Below, piece by piece: positions 16,589-26,256 of a stretch of 64,000 nt of DNA. The first letter of the stretch is position 1, and each line of letters starts with the position of its first letter. The stretch comes from Rhodoferax sp. (lineage in GTDB: Bacteria > Pseudomonadota > Gammaproteobacteria > Burkholderiales > Burkholderiaceae_C). The notes beneath the pieces are model-generated. The model searched no databases, was not told the origin of the DNA, and saw only the letters and a program-made list of their open reading frames with translations. The position numbers were made by a program, and so were the translations under genes. The DNA is taken from assembly GCA_019449595.1 (NCBI GenBank), contig JAGRPL010000004.1, positions 434,001 through 498,000 on the forward strand. The letters are read 5' to 3'.

Positions 16589-19500
16589 ATGGGCAGTGCG
16601 GGGTGTGGGCCCTATCATGGTGGCAATTTCATTCCGTTCTCCCAAGAATCCACTGTGGCGACCTCTCCCGATAGCGTGCAACCTGCGCCCCCCCCGTCCG
16701 CGCACGCCACAGACCCCGACGTTTTCGTGTCTGACGACACCTCGTTTTTCGGGGTTGTCTTCAGCCAGAGCCCGGAGGCCATTGCCGTTACCCGCGTGCG
16801 CGACGACGTGATCGTGGCGGTGAACGACGAGTGGCTCAAGTACACCGGCTATGACCGTCGCGAGGTGGTGGGCCATACCGCGGTGGAGATCGGGCACTGG
16901 GCCGACTCGGCCGCCCGCGAGAAAGCGTTCTACCCCCTGAAGATGGGCGGGCGCCTGACGGATGTCGATGTCACCGTGTTCCTGCGGGACGGCCTGCCCC
17001 GCATGGTGCGCATCAACGCCACGCGGGTGTCGGTCCAGGGCGAGGCCTACATCCTGGTTTACGCGCGCGACGTCACTGCGGAAAACCTGGCCCGGGAGGC
17101 ACTCCAGGCCGGCGAAAAGGCGCTGGAACAGGCCAATGAAAAACTCAACCGCCAGGTCAAGATCTACGAGATGACCGAAACGGTGGCCCGGGTCGGGCAC
17201 TGGGTGGTCTACCCGGGGGACCCCACGGTGCACCTGTCCCACGGTTATTCCCAGGTGGGTGGCCTAGGGGAGATCCAGTCGGCACCGGTCGGCGCGCACC
17301 TGCGCCGGGTGGTGAAGGAAGACCGTGAAAAGGTCAAGCAGGCTCTCAAGCGGATGACGGGCGAAGTGGTGGAGTACCGCTGGCAGCAGCCGGACGGCCA
17401 CACCATCTGGCTGCGCTCGCGCATGCAGCGGCAGATCGAGAACGGTGTCGTCAAGGCCGACCTGGGCGTGGTGCAGGAGTTCACGGCAGAGCGGCAGGCC
17501 CTGCAGACCGTGAGCGACCAGCTGGCTTTTGTTCAGAAAATCACCAGCCGCGCGCCCAGCATGCTGTACGAGTTCCAGTGGTGGCCCGATGGCCGGATGG
17601 CGTTTCCGTTCGTCAGTGCCGCCGTGCAGCAGCTCTTTGGCGTCACCGAGGCCGAGGTGCGTGCCGACCCGGCCCGGCTCCGGGATCGGATCATGGCGGA
17701 GGACCTGCCCCACATCATGGAAACCGCCCGGGCGTCGATGGACACGCTGTCGATCTGGCAATGCGAATTCCGTGCGCGGGACGCCAACAACGTGGTGCGC
17801 TGGCTGCTGGGCAACTCGCAGCCCGAGCGGCAACCCAATGGTTCGGTGCTGTGGTGTGGTTCGATTGGCGACATCACTGCCCAGAAAGAGGTGGTTGCAC
17901 GCCTGCAGGACAGCGAGGCGCGCTTTCGCAGCCTGACCGAGCTGTCCTCTGACTGGTACTGGGAGCAGGACGAACACTACCGGTTCATTCGCGTGCAGGG
18001 CAGCGTGGATGCCGCCAGAGCCTTGCGGGCCAAACAGGTCCTTGGAACCACGCGGTGGGGGGACGATGTAGTGGGCGTCAGCCCGGAGCAGTGGGCCGCC
18101 CACCGCGCCGCGCTGGACGCGCGCGAGACGTTCCGGGATTTTGAAATGCAGCGCCGGGGCGCGGACAACGTTCTGGTCTGGGTCTCCATCAGTGGCGCGC
18201 CCGTGTTTGACGCCGACGGCGTGTTCCGGGGCTACCGGGGTACCGGGCGCGATATCACCGCGCGCAAGCAGGCCGAGGCCGACATTGAGCGGCTGGCGTT
18301 TTTCGATGCCCTGACCGGTTTGCCCAACCGGCGCCTGCTGATCGACCGGCTGAACCATGCGGTGGAGTCCGGCACGCGCCGGGGCAGCTACGGTGCACTG
18401 CTGTTCATCGATCTGGACAACTTCAAGATGCTCAACGACACCGTGGGGCACCACATGGGCGACGAGCTGCTCAAGCAGGTGGCCGCGCGCCTGAGTGCCT
18501 GCGTGCGCAGCATTGACACGGTGGCCCGCCTGGGTGGCGACGAATTCGTGGTCATGCTGGAAGAACTGAGCGAGAACGCGCTGGAGGCCGGTGCGCAGGC
18601 CGAGGCCGTGGGCAAGAAAATCCTGGAGGCACTCAACCGGCATTTCGAATTGGGTGGCCAGCAGCACCACAGCTCCCCCAGCATTGGTGTGACGCTGTTC
18701 TTCGACCACCAGCAAAGCGTGGACGAGCTGCTCAAGCGCGCCGATCTGGCCATGTACCAGGCCAAGGCGGCCGGGCGCAACACCCTGCGCTTCTTTGACC
18801 CGGCCATGCAGGCCGCGGCCTCGTCGCGGGCGGCGCTGGAGGCAGACCTGCGCCAGGGGCTGGCGCGCGACGAGTTCCGGCTGTACTACCAGCCGGTGGT
18901 CGACGAGTGCAGCCGCGTGACCGGCGTGGAGGCCCTGTTGCGCTGGCAGCATCCGCAGCGCGGGCTGGTGTCGCCGGGGGAGTTCATTCCGGTGGCCGAG
19001 CAGACCGGCCTGATCCTGCCACTGGGGGAGTGGGTGCTGAAGGAGGCCTGCGCGCAGCTGGTGGCCTGGAGCACGCAGCCCGCCACCCGCAACCTGACCA
19101 TGGCCGTGAATGTAAGTGCGCGCCAGTTCCGCCACCCCGAGTTTTCCAGCCAGATACTGACCCTGCTGCGCCTGAGTGGCGCCAACCCCTATCGCCTGAA
19201 GCTGGAGCTGACCGAGAGCCTGTTGCTGAGCGATTTTGACGACGCCATCGTCAAGATGAGCGAGTTGCGCTCCATTGGTGTGGGCTTCTCGCTGGACGAT
19301 TTCGGAACCGGCTATTCCTCGCTGTCCTACCTCAAGCGCCTGCCGCTGGACCAGCTCAAGATCGACCAGTCGTTCGTGCGCGACGTACTGACCGACCCCA
19401 ACGACGCGGCCATTGCCCGCACCATCCTCAACCTGGCCCAGAGCCTGGATCTGGGCGCCGTGGCCGAAGGGGTGGAAACCGCCGGCCAGCGCGACTTTCT

Positions 19501-19597
19501 GCTGCGCAACGGCTGCAAGGCCTTCCAGGGATATTTCTTTGGCCGGCCGGTTCCCGTTGGGGAGTTGCAGCTGGGCGAAGCGTCCGACCGGTCTTGA
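16589..19597 (+). CDS. PAS-GGDEF-EAL cyclic-di-GMP signalling protein
   Basis: The 1002-residue protein has no clear membrane helix and should be cytoplasmic. About four PAS-like sensory domains fill residues 45-560. A GGDEF domain follows with an intact LGGDEF and an inhibitory-site RSID five residues before it. An EAL domain ends the protein, with EALLRW, ELTESLLL, DDFGTGYSSL and KIDQSF. Both the cyclase and phosphodiesterase motifs look complete, so it could make or break cyclic-di-GMP depending on PAS input. The ligand of the PAS domains is unknown. The ATG at 16589 is used; an in-frame GTG at 16655 is possible. Confidence 0.93.
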   Translation: MGSAGCGPYHGGNFIPFSQESTVATSPDSVQPAPPPSAHATDPDVFVSDDTSFFGVVFSQSPEAIAVTRVRDDVIVAVNDEWLKYTGYDRREVVGHTAVEIGHWADSAAREKAFYPLKMGGRLTDVDVTVFLRDGLPRMVRINATRVSVQGEAYILVYARDVTAENLAREALQAGEKALEQANEKLNRQVKIYEMTETVARVGHWVVYPGDPTVHLSHGYSQVGGLGEIQSAPVGAHLRRVVKEDREKVKQALKRMTGEVVEYRWQQPDGHTIWLRSRMQRQIENGVVKADLGVVQEFTAERQALQTVSDQLAFVQKITSRAPSMLYEFQWWPDGRMAFPFVSAAVQQLFGVTEAEVRADPARLRDRIMAEDLPHIMETARASMDTLSIWQCEFRARDANNVVRWLLGNSQPERQPNGSVLWCGSIGDITAQKEVVARLQDSEARFRSLTELSSDWYWEQDEHYRFIRVQGSVDAARALRAKQVLGTTRWGDDVVGVSPEQWAAHRAALDARETFRDFEMQRRGADNVLVWVSISGAPVFDADGVFRGYRGTGRDITARKQAEADIERLAFFDALTGLPNRRLLIDRLNHAVESGTRRGSYGALLFIDLDNFKMLNDTVGHHMGDELLKQVAARLSACVRSIDTVARLGGDEFVVMLEELSENALEAGAQAEAVGKKILEALNRHFELGGQQHHSSPSIGVTLFFDHQQSVDELLKRADLAMYQAKAAGRNTLRFFDPAMQAAASSRAALEADLRQGLARDEFRLYYQPVVDECSRVTGVEALLRWQHPQRGLVSPGEFIPVAEQTGLILPLGEWVLKEACAQLVAWSTQPATRNLTMAVNVSARQFRHPEFSSQILTLLRLSGANPYRLKLELTESLLLSDFDDAIVKMSELRSIGVGFSLDDFGTGYSSLSYLKRLPLDQLKIDQSFVRDVLTDPNDAAIARTILNLAQSLDLGAVAEGVETAGQRDFLLRNGCKAFQGYFFGRPVPVGELQLGEASDRS

Positions 19598-19620
19598 ACC
19601 GGCCGGAGTGATTCAGAACA

Positions 19621-20529
19621 TCAGAACGGTGCGTCGCCAGTGGCGTCGTCGGACGCCGCATCGGGCGCTGCTTCGGCGGGTGCCTGGGCGGCCTGGCGCA
19701 GCGTGGCCTTCTCGCCGGCGCTGGCGAACTTGCTGTATTTGCCCAGAATGCCCACCAACTGCCCGTAGACGCGGGGGGTGCCGGCCAGGCATTCACCCTG
19801 TTCCAGGAACTCGGATTCCCCAGTGAAGTTGCCCACCAGGCCGCCGGCCTCGGTGATGAGCAGCGAGCCCGCGGCCACGTCCCACGGTTGCAGGCCGGTT
19901 TCAAAGAAGCCGTCGGTGTAACCGGCGGCCACGTAGGCCAGGTCCAGTGCGGCGGCGCCGGGGCGGCGCAGGCCGGCCGTGCGCTGCATCACATCGCCCA
20001 TCATGGCCAGGTAGTTGCTGAAGTTGTCGCCCGGGCGGAAGGGAAAGCCGGTGGAAATGAGGGATTCCCGCAGTTGGGTCCGTTTGGAGACGCGCAGGCG
20101 GCGGTCGTTCAGGTAGGCGCCGCGGCCTTTGGTGGCGGTGAAGAGGTCGTTGCGGGTGGGGTCGTACACCACCGCCTGTTCGATCTTGCCCCTGACGGTC
20201 AGCGCAATGCTGACGCAGTAGATGGGCAGGCCGTGGATGAAATTGGTGGTGCCGTCCAGCGGATCGATGATCCACACGAACTCGGAGTCCTTGGCGCCAT
20301 GCTCGCGTCCGGATTCCTCGGCCCAGATGCCGTGGCCCGGATAGGCCGTCAGCAGGGTTTCTATGATCGCCTGTTCTGCAGCCTGATCCACTTCGGTGAC
20401 GAAGTCGTTGGCCTTTTTCTGGGACACGCGCACCGACTCGATATCGAGCGCGGCGCGATTGATGATGGAACCGGCGGCACGGGCGGCTTTGACAGCCACG
20501 TTGACCATGGGGTGCAGATTGAGCGACAT
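19621..20529 (-). CDS. suhB: Inositol monophosphatase family protein SuhB
   Basis: The 302-residue protein has the Mg2+-dependent phosphatase motifs [15 protein letters not shown] and the C-terminal [15 protein letters not shown]. In E. coli SuhB also joins the rRNA antitermination complex, so a role in rRNA synthesis is likely here too. The tail of about 30 residues is rich in Ala, Pro and Asp and lies beyond the conserved domain. The ATG at 20529 gives the usual [20 protein letters not shown] start. It is divergent from trmJ across 141 bases. Confidence 0.93.
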   Translation of the reverse strand: MSLNLHPMVNVAVKAARAAGSIINRAALDIESVRVSQKKANDFVTEVDQAAEQAIIETLLTAYPGHGIWAEESGREHGAKDSEFVWIIDPLDGTTNFIHGLPIYCVSIALTVRGKIEQAVVYDPTRNDLFTATKGRGAYLNDRRLRVSKRTQLRESLISTGFPFRPGDNFSNYLAMMGDVMQRTAGLRRPGAAALDLAYVAAGYTDGFFETGLQPWDVAAGSLLITEAGGLVGNFTGESEFLEQGECLAGTPRVYGQLVGILGKYSKFASAGEKATLRQAAQAPAEAAPDAASDDATGDAPF

Positions 20530-20670
20530 AAATTGTGGTGAAGAGCTGGGTGGATCCGCGCGGCGATGCGGGCGGCGACAATAGGCCCATTTTAGCTTCA
20601 GCGTGAAAAACCTTGCGGGCCGTTGCCGGCCGGCGCTGAAACTTGGCCGTTTTACCGGAAACACACCACA

Positions 20671-21471
20671 GTGAAAACCCGATTCATTCTCATCCAGACC
20701 AGCCACGCGGGCAACGTGGGTGCTGCGGCCCGCGCCATGAAAACCATGGGCTTTGACGACCTGGTGCTGGTGGCGCCGCGCTGGGCCAACGTCTTGCGCC
20801 GCGAAGAAACCATCCAGCGCGCCAGCGGGGCGCTGGACGTGCTGGAGAAGTGCCGCATTGTCGACACGCTGGACGAGGCGCTGGACGGCATCTCCCACCT
20901 GTGCGCCACGGCCATGACCCCACGCGACTTCGGCCCGCCCACCACCACGCCGCGTGAACATTTCGAGTTGCTATCAAAAGCGCAGCACTCTGCGCAGGTG
21001 GAACCTGGTCTGCAAGCCCATTTGGCGGGTCAAACGGGGGTCGGCTTCCTGTTTGGTTCCGAGCGTTTCGGCATGCGCAACGAAGACGTGTACCGCTGCA
21101 ATGTCTGCCTGAGCATTCCCAGCAACCCCCAGTTTGGTTCGCTCAACATCGGCGCGGCGCTGCAGGTCATCGCCTACGAGTGGCGCCTGGCCCTGGGGGG
21201 CTTTGGCGTGCAGCCGACGGTGCCGCGGCCTGCGCGGGCGGACATGGCGCAGGTCAGCGGCATGCTCAACCACCTGGAGCAGGCGCTGGTGGCGCTGAAG
21301 TTTCTGGACCCCGCCTCCCCCAAGAAGCTCATGCCGCGCCTGAACCAGCTGTTCAACCGGGCGGCGCTGGAGGAGGAGGAAATCCACATCTTGCGCGGCA
21401 TTGCCAAATCCATCCTGCAGCGGTCGCAAGCCAAGTCCGCGCCGGTGGCAGGCGATTCCCTGAGCGGATAG
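20671..21471 (+). CDS. trmJ: tRNA (Cm32/Um32) 2'-O-methyltransferase
   Basis: TrmJ methylates the ribose of position 32 in the anticodon loop of several tRNAs using SAM. The 266-residue protein has the SPOUT trefoil-knot motifs [17 protein letters not shown] at the start, [10 protein letters not shown], and [18 protein letters not shown] at 20671 is the likely start, because it begins the conserved [12 protein letters not shown]. Residues around [12 protein letters not shown] are encoded by sequence resembling the dispersed repeat. cysE follows after ten bases and may share the message. Confidence 0.94.
   Translation: MKTRFILIQTSHAGNVGAAARAMKTMGFDDLVLVAPRWANVLRREETIQRASGALDVLEKCRIVDTLDEALDGISHLCATAMTPRDFGPPTTTPREHFELLSKAQHSAQVEPGLQAHLAGQTGVGFLFGSERFGMRNEDVYRCNVCLSIPSNPQFGSLNIGAALQVIAYEWRLALGGFGVQPTVPRPARADMAQVSGMLNHLEQALVALKFLDPASPKKLMPRLNQLFNRAALEEEEIHILRGIAKSILQRSQAKSAPVAGDSLSG
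20965..20997. repeat. Partial dispersed-repeat sequence inside trmJ
   Basis: GCTATCAAAAGCGCAG followed by CTCTGCGCAG looks like a rearranged copy of the family repeat, read in frame in TrmJ between two conserved blocks. The match is weaker than for the exact copies. Confidence 0.4.
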
Positions 21472-21481
21472 ACTCCTAGCC

Positions 21482-22255
21482 ATGTTTTCCCGCCTACGCT
21501 CCGACATCCAATGCATCCTGGACCGCGACCCCGCTGCGCGGACCACCTGGGAGGTGCTGACCTGCTACCCCGGCCTGCATGCGGTGGTGCTGCACCGGCC
21601 GGCGCACTGGTGCTGGACCCATGGGTTCAAGTGGCTGGGGCGTTTCATCTCGCATTGCGCGCGCGGGCTCACGGGCATTGAGATCCATCCCGGTGCCATC
21701 ATCGGCCAGCGGGTGTTCTTTGACCACGCCATGGGTGTGGTGGTGGGCGAGACCGCCGAAATCGGCGACGGCTGCACCATCTACCAGGGGGTGACCCTGG
21801 GCGGAACCTCGCTGTACAAGGGCGTCAAGCGCCACCCCACCCTGGGCAAGGACGTGGTGGTGAGCGCCGGTGCCAAGGTGCTGGGCGGCTTCGAGGTGGG
21901 AGACGGCGCCAAGATCGGCAGCAACGCGGTGGTGATCAAGCCGGTGCCGGCCGGCGCCACGGCGGTGGGCATTCCGGCGCGCATCATTCCCAGCAAGAGC
22001 GGCGAAAGCGCCGATGTCACCAGCACCGACCGCAAGTTCACTGCCTACGGCATCACCCAGGACGACGACCCGGTGAGCCAGGCCCTGCGCGGGCTGATCG
22101 ACTCGGCTTCGGGCCAGGAGCACCAGATCGCCATGCTGTGGCAGGCGATCGAAAAGCTGTCGGCCAACCGCACCGCCACCGACTGTGTGCCGGGGGACGC
22201 GGCGCGCAAGGAATGCTTCGAGGCCGAGCGCCTCAACCAGCTGCTGGGCAAGTAG
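21482..22255 (+). CDS. cysE: Serine O-acetyltransferase
   Basis: CysE makes O-acetylserine from serine and acetyl-CoA, the first step of cysteine synthesis. The 257-residue protein has the short bacterial N-terminal helical domain, then left-handed beta-helix hexapeptide repeats: [40 protein letters not shown], and [17 protein letters not shown]. The His of the FFDHAMG motif is the catalytic one. The C-terminal 60 residues are a variable extension. It follows trmJ by ten bases and is convergent with mog. Confidence 0.95.
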   Translation: MFSRLRSDIQCILDRDPAARTTWEVLTCYPGLHAVVLHRPAHWCWTHGFKWLGRFISHCARGLTGIEIHPGAIIGQRVFFDHAMGVVVGETAEIGDGCTIYQGVTLGGTSLYKGVKRHPTLGKDVVVSAGAKVLGGFEVGDGAKIGSNAVVIKPVPAGATAVGIPARIIPSKSGESADVTSTDRKFTAYGITQDDDPVSQALRGLIDSASGQEHQIAMLWQAIEKLSANRTATDCVPGDAARKECFEAERLNQLLGK

Positions 22256-22261
22256 TCCGGT

Positions 22262-22870
22262 TTACGCCGCCAGGGGGCGGATGGCGCTCTTGGGCCGGAA
22301 GGCCTTGCACACCGCATCGTGGGTCTGCAGGTAGGGGCCGCCAATGAGGTCGATGCAGTAGGGCACGGCGGCAAAAATGCCGGGTACCACCGACTGGCCT
22401 TCGGCGTCTCTCAGGCCTTCCAGCGTTTCGGCAATCGACTTGGGCTGGCCGGGCAGGTTGATGATCAGGCTCTGGTCCCGGATCACGGCCACCTGGCGCG
22501 ACAGGATCGCGGTGGGCACAAATTTCAGGCTGACCTGGCGCATCTGCTCGCCAAAACCGGGCATTTCCTTGTGCGCCACGGCCAGGGTGGCTTCGGGGGT
22601 CACGTCGCGCAGGGCCGGGCCGGTGCCACCGGTGGTGAGCACCAGGCTGCAGCCCGCCTGCACCAGCTCCACCAGGGTGGCGCTGATGGTTTCGCGCTCG
22701 TCGGGAATCAGCCGGGTCTCGAAGGTCAACGGGTTCTGCAGCGCGCGCGCCAGCCAGTCTTGCAGGGCGGGCAGGCCCTTGTCTTCGTACACGCCGCTGG
22801 AGGCGCGGTCGCTGACGGACACCAGGCCGATCCGGACCGGCTCCAGTGCCGAAGAGGTGGTGCCGCTCAT
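22262..22870 (-). CDS. mog: Molybdopterin adenylyltransferase
   Basis: Mog (MogA) adenylates molybdopterin before molybdenum insertion. The 202 residues show the MoaB/Mog fold with IGLVSVSDRASSGVYEDKG, the TTGGTGPALRDVTPEA loop, EMPGFGEQMR, and the INLPGQPKSIAETL motif. Its ATG overlaps the darP stop by four bases, so the two are translationally coupled. The cofactor is needed by the NasA nitrate reductase encoded 8 kb away. Mog is favoured over MoaB by length and by the extended C-terminus. Confidence 0.93.
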   Translation of the reverse strand: MSGTTSSALEPVRIGLVSVSDRASSGVYEDKGLPALQDWLARALQNPLTFETRLIPDERETISATLVELVQAGCSLVLTTGGTGPALRDVTPEATLAVAHKEMPGFGEQMRQVSLKFVPTAILSRQVAVIRDQSLIINLPGQPKSIAETLEGLRDAEGQSVVPGIFAAVPYCIDLIGGPYLQTHDAVCKAFRPKSAIRPLAA

Positions 22871-23529
22871 GCATCGGCTCCCGGGTTGTGGGGCAGCTCG
22901 GCGGTGTCGGCTGTGGTGTCGGGCACATCGGGGCCCTGCGCCAACTGCTCACGCACCAGCTGGAAGATGTCACGGTAGGCGCGGCCATGGCGTAGCGCCT
23001 CGCCGGGTTTCTCGGGCTTGGCGTCCTTGCGGGCCTGGCGGATCAGGGCGCGCAACTGCTGGCTGTCGGTGCCGGGGCTGACGTTCATCCACTGGCCGAC
23101 CGCATCGTCGTCGGCAATCAGGCGGTCACGCCATTGCTCGGCCGCATGCAGCGCCAGCGTTTCCTGCGCCGAGGGCGTGTGCTGCTCCACCAGCGCGGTG
23201 CGGATGGCGTCCAGCGTCTCCGGAGGGAGCTGGCGCATGCGCTTGCCGATGAACTGCAGCAGGCGGCGGCGCCCCTCGAAGTTGGTGATGCGCTTGTACT
23301 CGGCCAGGGCTTCCACCAGTTTTTCGGGGAGTTCCAGGCGCGTGATCAGGTCGGCGCGCAGGGTCAGCAGGTCTTCGCCGAGCTTCTGCAGCTCGGTGCT
23401 TTCCCGTTTGAGGTCGGTACGGCTCTTTTCGTCCGTACCCTTGAGCTCACGCTTGAATTCCAGGTCCAGTTCGCTGCCTTCGGCAACGAACTTGCCCTTG
23501 ACGAAGTAGCCTTTTTTTAGTTTGCTCAT
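22867..23529 (-). CDS. darP: Ribosome-associated protein DarP (YjgA, DUF615)
   Basis: DarP (formerly YjgA) associates with the large ribosomal subunit precursor and helps its maturation. The 220-residue, mostly helical, charged protein has the family pattern LKRESTELQKLGEDLLTL, then EYKRITNFEGRRRLLQFIGK and a late ALRHGRAYRDIFQLVRE. The start at 23529 (MSKLKKGYF) was chosen over a Met five codons upstream. It is divergent from pmbA across only 25 bases, so the two promoters must overlap coding sequence. Confidence 0.92.
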   Translation of the reverse strand: MSKLKKGYFVKGKFVAEGSELDLEFKRELKGTDEKSRTDLKRESTELQKLGEDLLTLRADLITRLELPEKLVEALAEYKRITNFEGRRRLLQFIGKRMRQLPPETLDAIRTALVEQHTPSAQETLALHAAEQWRDRLIADDDAVGQWMNVSPGTDSQQLRALIRQARKDAKPEKPGEALRHGRAYRDIFQLVREQLAQGPDVPDTTADTAELPHNPGADA

Positions 23530-23554
23530 ATAGCCAAGTATCATAGCCTCCGCT

Positions 23555-24961
23555 ATGCACAAACCCCATTCTTCCCCCAAATCGTCTTCCCCGGCCAAGC
23601 CGGCGGACAGTGGCTTTGCCCACAGTCGCCCGTTTTTCGAATCGCTGGTGGATGCGGCGCTGGCGCAGGCCAAAAAGCTGGGGGCGACCGATGCCGGCGC
23701 CGAGGTGTCCGAGGGCTGCGGCCTGAGCGTTTCGGTGCGCAATGGCGAGCTGGAGAATGTGGAGCGCAACCGCGACAAGTCGCTGGGCGTGACCGTGTAC
23801 GTGGGCAACCGCCGGGGCAACGCCAGCACCTCCGATTTTTCGCAGGCCGCCATTGCCCAGACGGTGCGCGCCGCCTACGACATTGCGCGTTTCACGGCCG
23901 AAGACCCCTTTGCCAGCCTGCCCGACGCGAAGGACATCGCTCCCGTGGCCGACCGCGCGCGCGACCTGGACCTGTTTCACCCCTGGGCCATCACCAGCGA
24001 AGAGGCCATGCGCTTGGCGCTGGAGTGCGAGGCGGCGGCCCTGGCCACCGACCGGCGCATCACCAACAGCGAAGGCGCGGCCGTGTCGGCCCAGCAGTCG
24101 CATTTCTTCAGCGCCCATACCCGCGGTTTTCGCGGCGGTTACGCCAGCTCGCGCCATTCCATGTCGGTGTCGCCGATTGCCGGCAAGGGCGATGACATGC
24201 AGCGCGACAGCTGGTACAGCTCCATGCGCCACCCGGGCGAACTGGCATCGCCCGCAGCCATTGGCCGCTACGCCGCCGAGCGCGCCCTGAGCCGCCTGAA
24301 GGCACGCAAGATTGCGACCGTGGAATGCCCGGTGCTGTTCGAGTCACCGCTGGCGTCGGGCCTGGTGGGCGGGCTCGTGCAGGCCCTCAGCGGCGGCGCG
24401 CTGTACCGCAAGAGCTCGTTCCTGCTGGACTCCCTGGGCAAGATCGTGCTGCCCCGGCACATCGATGTGCGGGAAGACCCGTTTGTGCTGCGCGGCAAGG
24501 GCAGCTCGCCCTTCGATGACGAAGGCGTCAGCGTCAGGGCCCGCCAGGTGGTGGAAGGCGGGCGCGTGCAGGGGTATTTCCTGAGCAGCTACTCGGCGCG
24601 CAAGCTGGGCATGCAGACCACAGGCAATGCCGGTGGCTCGCACAACCTCACGTTCACCTCGCGCCTGACCCGGCCCGGAGACGATCTGGACGCCATGCTG
24701 AAGAAGCTGGGCACCGGTCTGTTCGTGACCGAGCTCATGGGCCAGGGCGTGAACTACGTCACGGGTGACTACTCCCGCGGTGCCAGCGGCTTCTGGGTGG
24801 AAAAAGGGCGCATTGCCTACCCGGTGCACGAGATCACCATTGCCGGAAACATGCGGGCCATGCTCAAGGGCATCGAGGCGGTCGGCGCCGACACCTACAA
24901 CTACGGCGCCAAGACGGTGGGCTCCATCCTGGTCAACCGCATGAAGGTGGCGGGGAGCTGA
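23555..24961 (+). CDS. pmbA: Metalloprotease PmbA/TldE
   Basis: PmbA (TldE) forms a heterodimeric metalloprotease with TldD that trims peptides such as microcin B17 precursors and CcdA. The 468-residue protein contains the TldE-like features RNGELENVERNRDKSLGVTV, an NSEGAAVSAQQ strand, YARFLSSYSARKLGM-like region (here GYFLSSYSARKLGMQT) and a C-terminal GASGFWVEKGRIAYPVHEIT. TldE lacks the zinc HExxxH motif that TldD carries, and none is seen here. tldD is not in the window. Confidence 0.94.
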   Translation: MHKPHSSPKSSSPAKPADSGFAHSRPFFESLVDAALAQAKKLGATDAGAEVSEGCGLSVSVRNGELENVERNRDKSLGVTVYVGNRRGNASTSDFSQAAIAQTVRAAYDIARFTAEDPFASLPDAKDIAPVADRARDLDLFHPWAITSEEAMRLALECEAAALATDRRITNSEGAAVSAQQSHFFSAHTRGFRGGYASSRHSMSVSPIAGKGDDMQRDSWYSSMRHPGELASPAAIGRYAAERALSRLKARKIATVECPVLFESPLASGLVGGLVQALSGGALYRKSSFLLDSLGKIVLPRHIDVREDPFVLRGKGSSPFDDEGVSVRARQVVEGGRVQGYFLSSYSARKLGMQTTGNAGGSHNLTFTSRLTRPGDDLDAMLKKLGTGLFVTELMGQGVNYVTGDYSRGASGFWVEKGRIAYPVHEITIAGNMRAMLKGIEAVGADTYNYGAKTVGSILVNRMKVAGS

Positions 24962-25041
24962 GCCCCCTGCGGGCATTTCCCTCTCCATTGCCGCCGCCTT
25001 GTAGTCAGCGCAGACTTGCGCTGTGGCAGGGATTGCTGGTT

Positions 25042-25066
25042 AAATACATCATGTGATGATGTATTT
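25042..25066. promoter_or_regulatory. Perfect 25-base palindrome, likely operator of the P450 gene
   Basis: AAATACATCAT-GTG-ATGATGTATTT has 11-base arms with no mismatch and a 3-base centre. It ends 14 bases before the P450 ATG. The layout fits a dimeric repressor of TetR or MarR type. No regulator gene lies adjacent. Confidence 0.6.
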
Positions 25067-25080
25067 TTAATCCGCTCCTT

Positions 25081-26256
25081 ATGACTACCCGCACTGAACC
25101 CGACAACTGGGACCCACGGTCCGAATCGGTCATCAACGACCCCATTGCCGCCTACGACCGGATGCGTCAGCGCTGTCCGGTGGCGCACAGCGGGTACCTG
25201 CACTGGTCCGTGTTCCGGCATGAAGATGTGCTGCGGGTGCTGGGCGACCACCGTACCTTCAGCAATGCGGTTTCCCGCTACCCTTCCGTGCCCAACGGGA
25301 TGGACCCGCCGGAGCACACCCGCTACCGGCGCGTGATTGAGCCGTACTTCAATGCGCAGCGCATGCAGGACTTTGCACCCCTGTGCCGCGAGATTGCAGT
25401 GACACAGTTGCAGGACCTGTCAGCGCACGAGGGGGTCGTGGAGATGACCACCTTTGCGGAAGATTTTGTCTTGCGCATCGAATGCGCGTTTCTGGGCTGG
25501 CCGGCGGACCTGCATGAACCGCTGCGCCAATGGATACGCCGCAACCAGCAAGCCACGTTGTCGCGTGAGCAAGCGGCAATGGACGCCGTGGCGCTGGAGT
25601 TTGACGGCTACATCAAGGCGCTGTTGAGGGTGCGCCGCGATGCCGGTGAGGCCGCGCCGGAGGACATCACCACCAGCCTGCTGCGCACCCGGATTGCTGG
25701 CAAGGAGCTGGGAGAGGATGCCATTGTCAGCATCTTGCGCAACTGGACGGTGGGTGAACTCGGCACTATGGCTGCCAGCGTGGCGATACTGGCCCACTAC
25801 CTGGCAGCACAGCCCGCCTTGCAGGAGCAGCTGCGCGCACAGCCGGCATTGCTGCCAGCGGCCATTGATGAAATCCTGCGCATCCATCCGCCGCTGTTCA
25901 GCAACCGCCGGATTGCCACCGAACCCACCCAGATCGGTGGGCAGGCCCTGATGGCGGGCGATCGCATTACGCTGATGTGGGCGTCGGCCAATCGGGACGA
26001 GGCCGTGTTTGGCGACCCGGACGGGTTTCGGCTGGACCGCAATCCGTCACAGAATCTGTTGTACGGCGCGGGTATCCATGTCTGCCCCGGGGCACCGCTG
26101 GCTCGGCTGGAGTTGCGCATCCTGCTGGAAGAGTTGCTGCGCCATACGCAGCGTCTGGAGCTGGTGCCCCAGCAGGCGCCACAGACGGCCGTCTATCCGG
26201 CCAGCGGCTTTGCGTCGCTGCCACTGCGGATTCAGTGGCAGCCCAACGCGGTTTAG
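25081..26256 (+). CDS. Cytochrome P450 with non-canonical I-helix
   Basis: The 391-residue soluble protein has the P450 heme ligand Cys335 in YGAGIHVCPG, the ExxR motif (Glu264, Arg267 in EILRIHPP), and ASANRDEAVFGDPDGF in the usual meander region. The I-helix, normally AGx(D/E)TT, reads VGELGT at residues 224-229, so both the acid and the first Thr that handle oxygen activation are replaced. It may therefore have peroxygenase-like or otherwise unusual chemistry. No ferredoxin or reductase gene is adjacent. A palindromic operator precedes it, and its end overlaps the convergent yqeY by four bases. Confidence 0.92.
   Translation: MTTRTEPDNWDPRSESVINDPIAAYDRMRQRCPVAHSGYLHWSVFRHEDVLRVLGDHRTFSNAVSRYPSVPNGMDPPEHTRYRRVIEPYFNAQRMQDFAPLCREIAVTQLQDLSAHEGVVEMTTFAEDFVLRIECAFLGWPADLHEPLRQWIRRNQQATLSREQAAMDAVALEFDGYIKALLRVRRDAGEAAPEDITTSLLRTRIAGKELGEDAIVSILRNWTVGELGTMAASVAILAHYLAAQPALQEQLRAQPALLPAAIDEILRIHPPLFSNRRIATEPTQIGGQALMAGDRITLMWASANRDEAVFGDPDGFRLDRNPSQNLLYGAGIHVCPGAPLARLELRILLEELLRHTQRLELVPQQAPQTAVYPASGFASLPLRIQWQPNAV

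Noticed and set aside
17264-19135. 623-codon minus-strand open frame opposite the GGDEF-EAL gene
   Set aside because: It is an antisense frame of high-GC coding DNA; the plus-strand frame has complete domain motifs.
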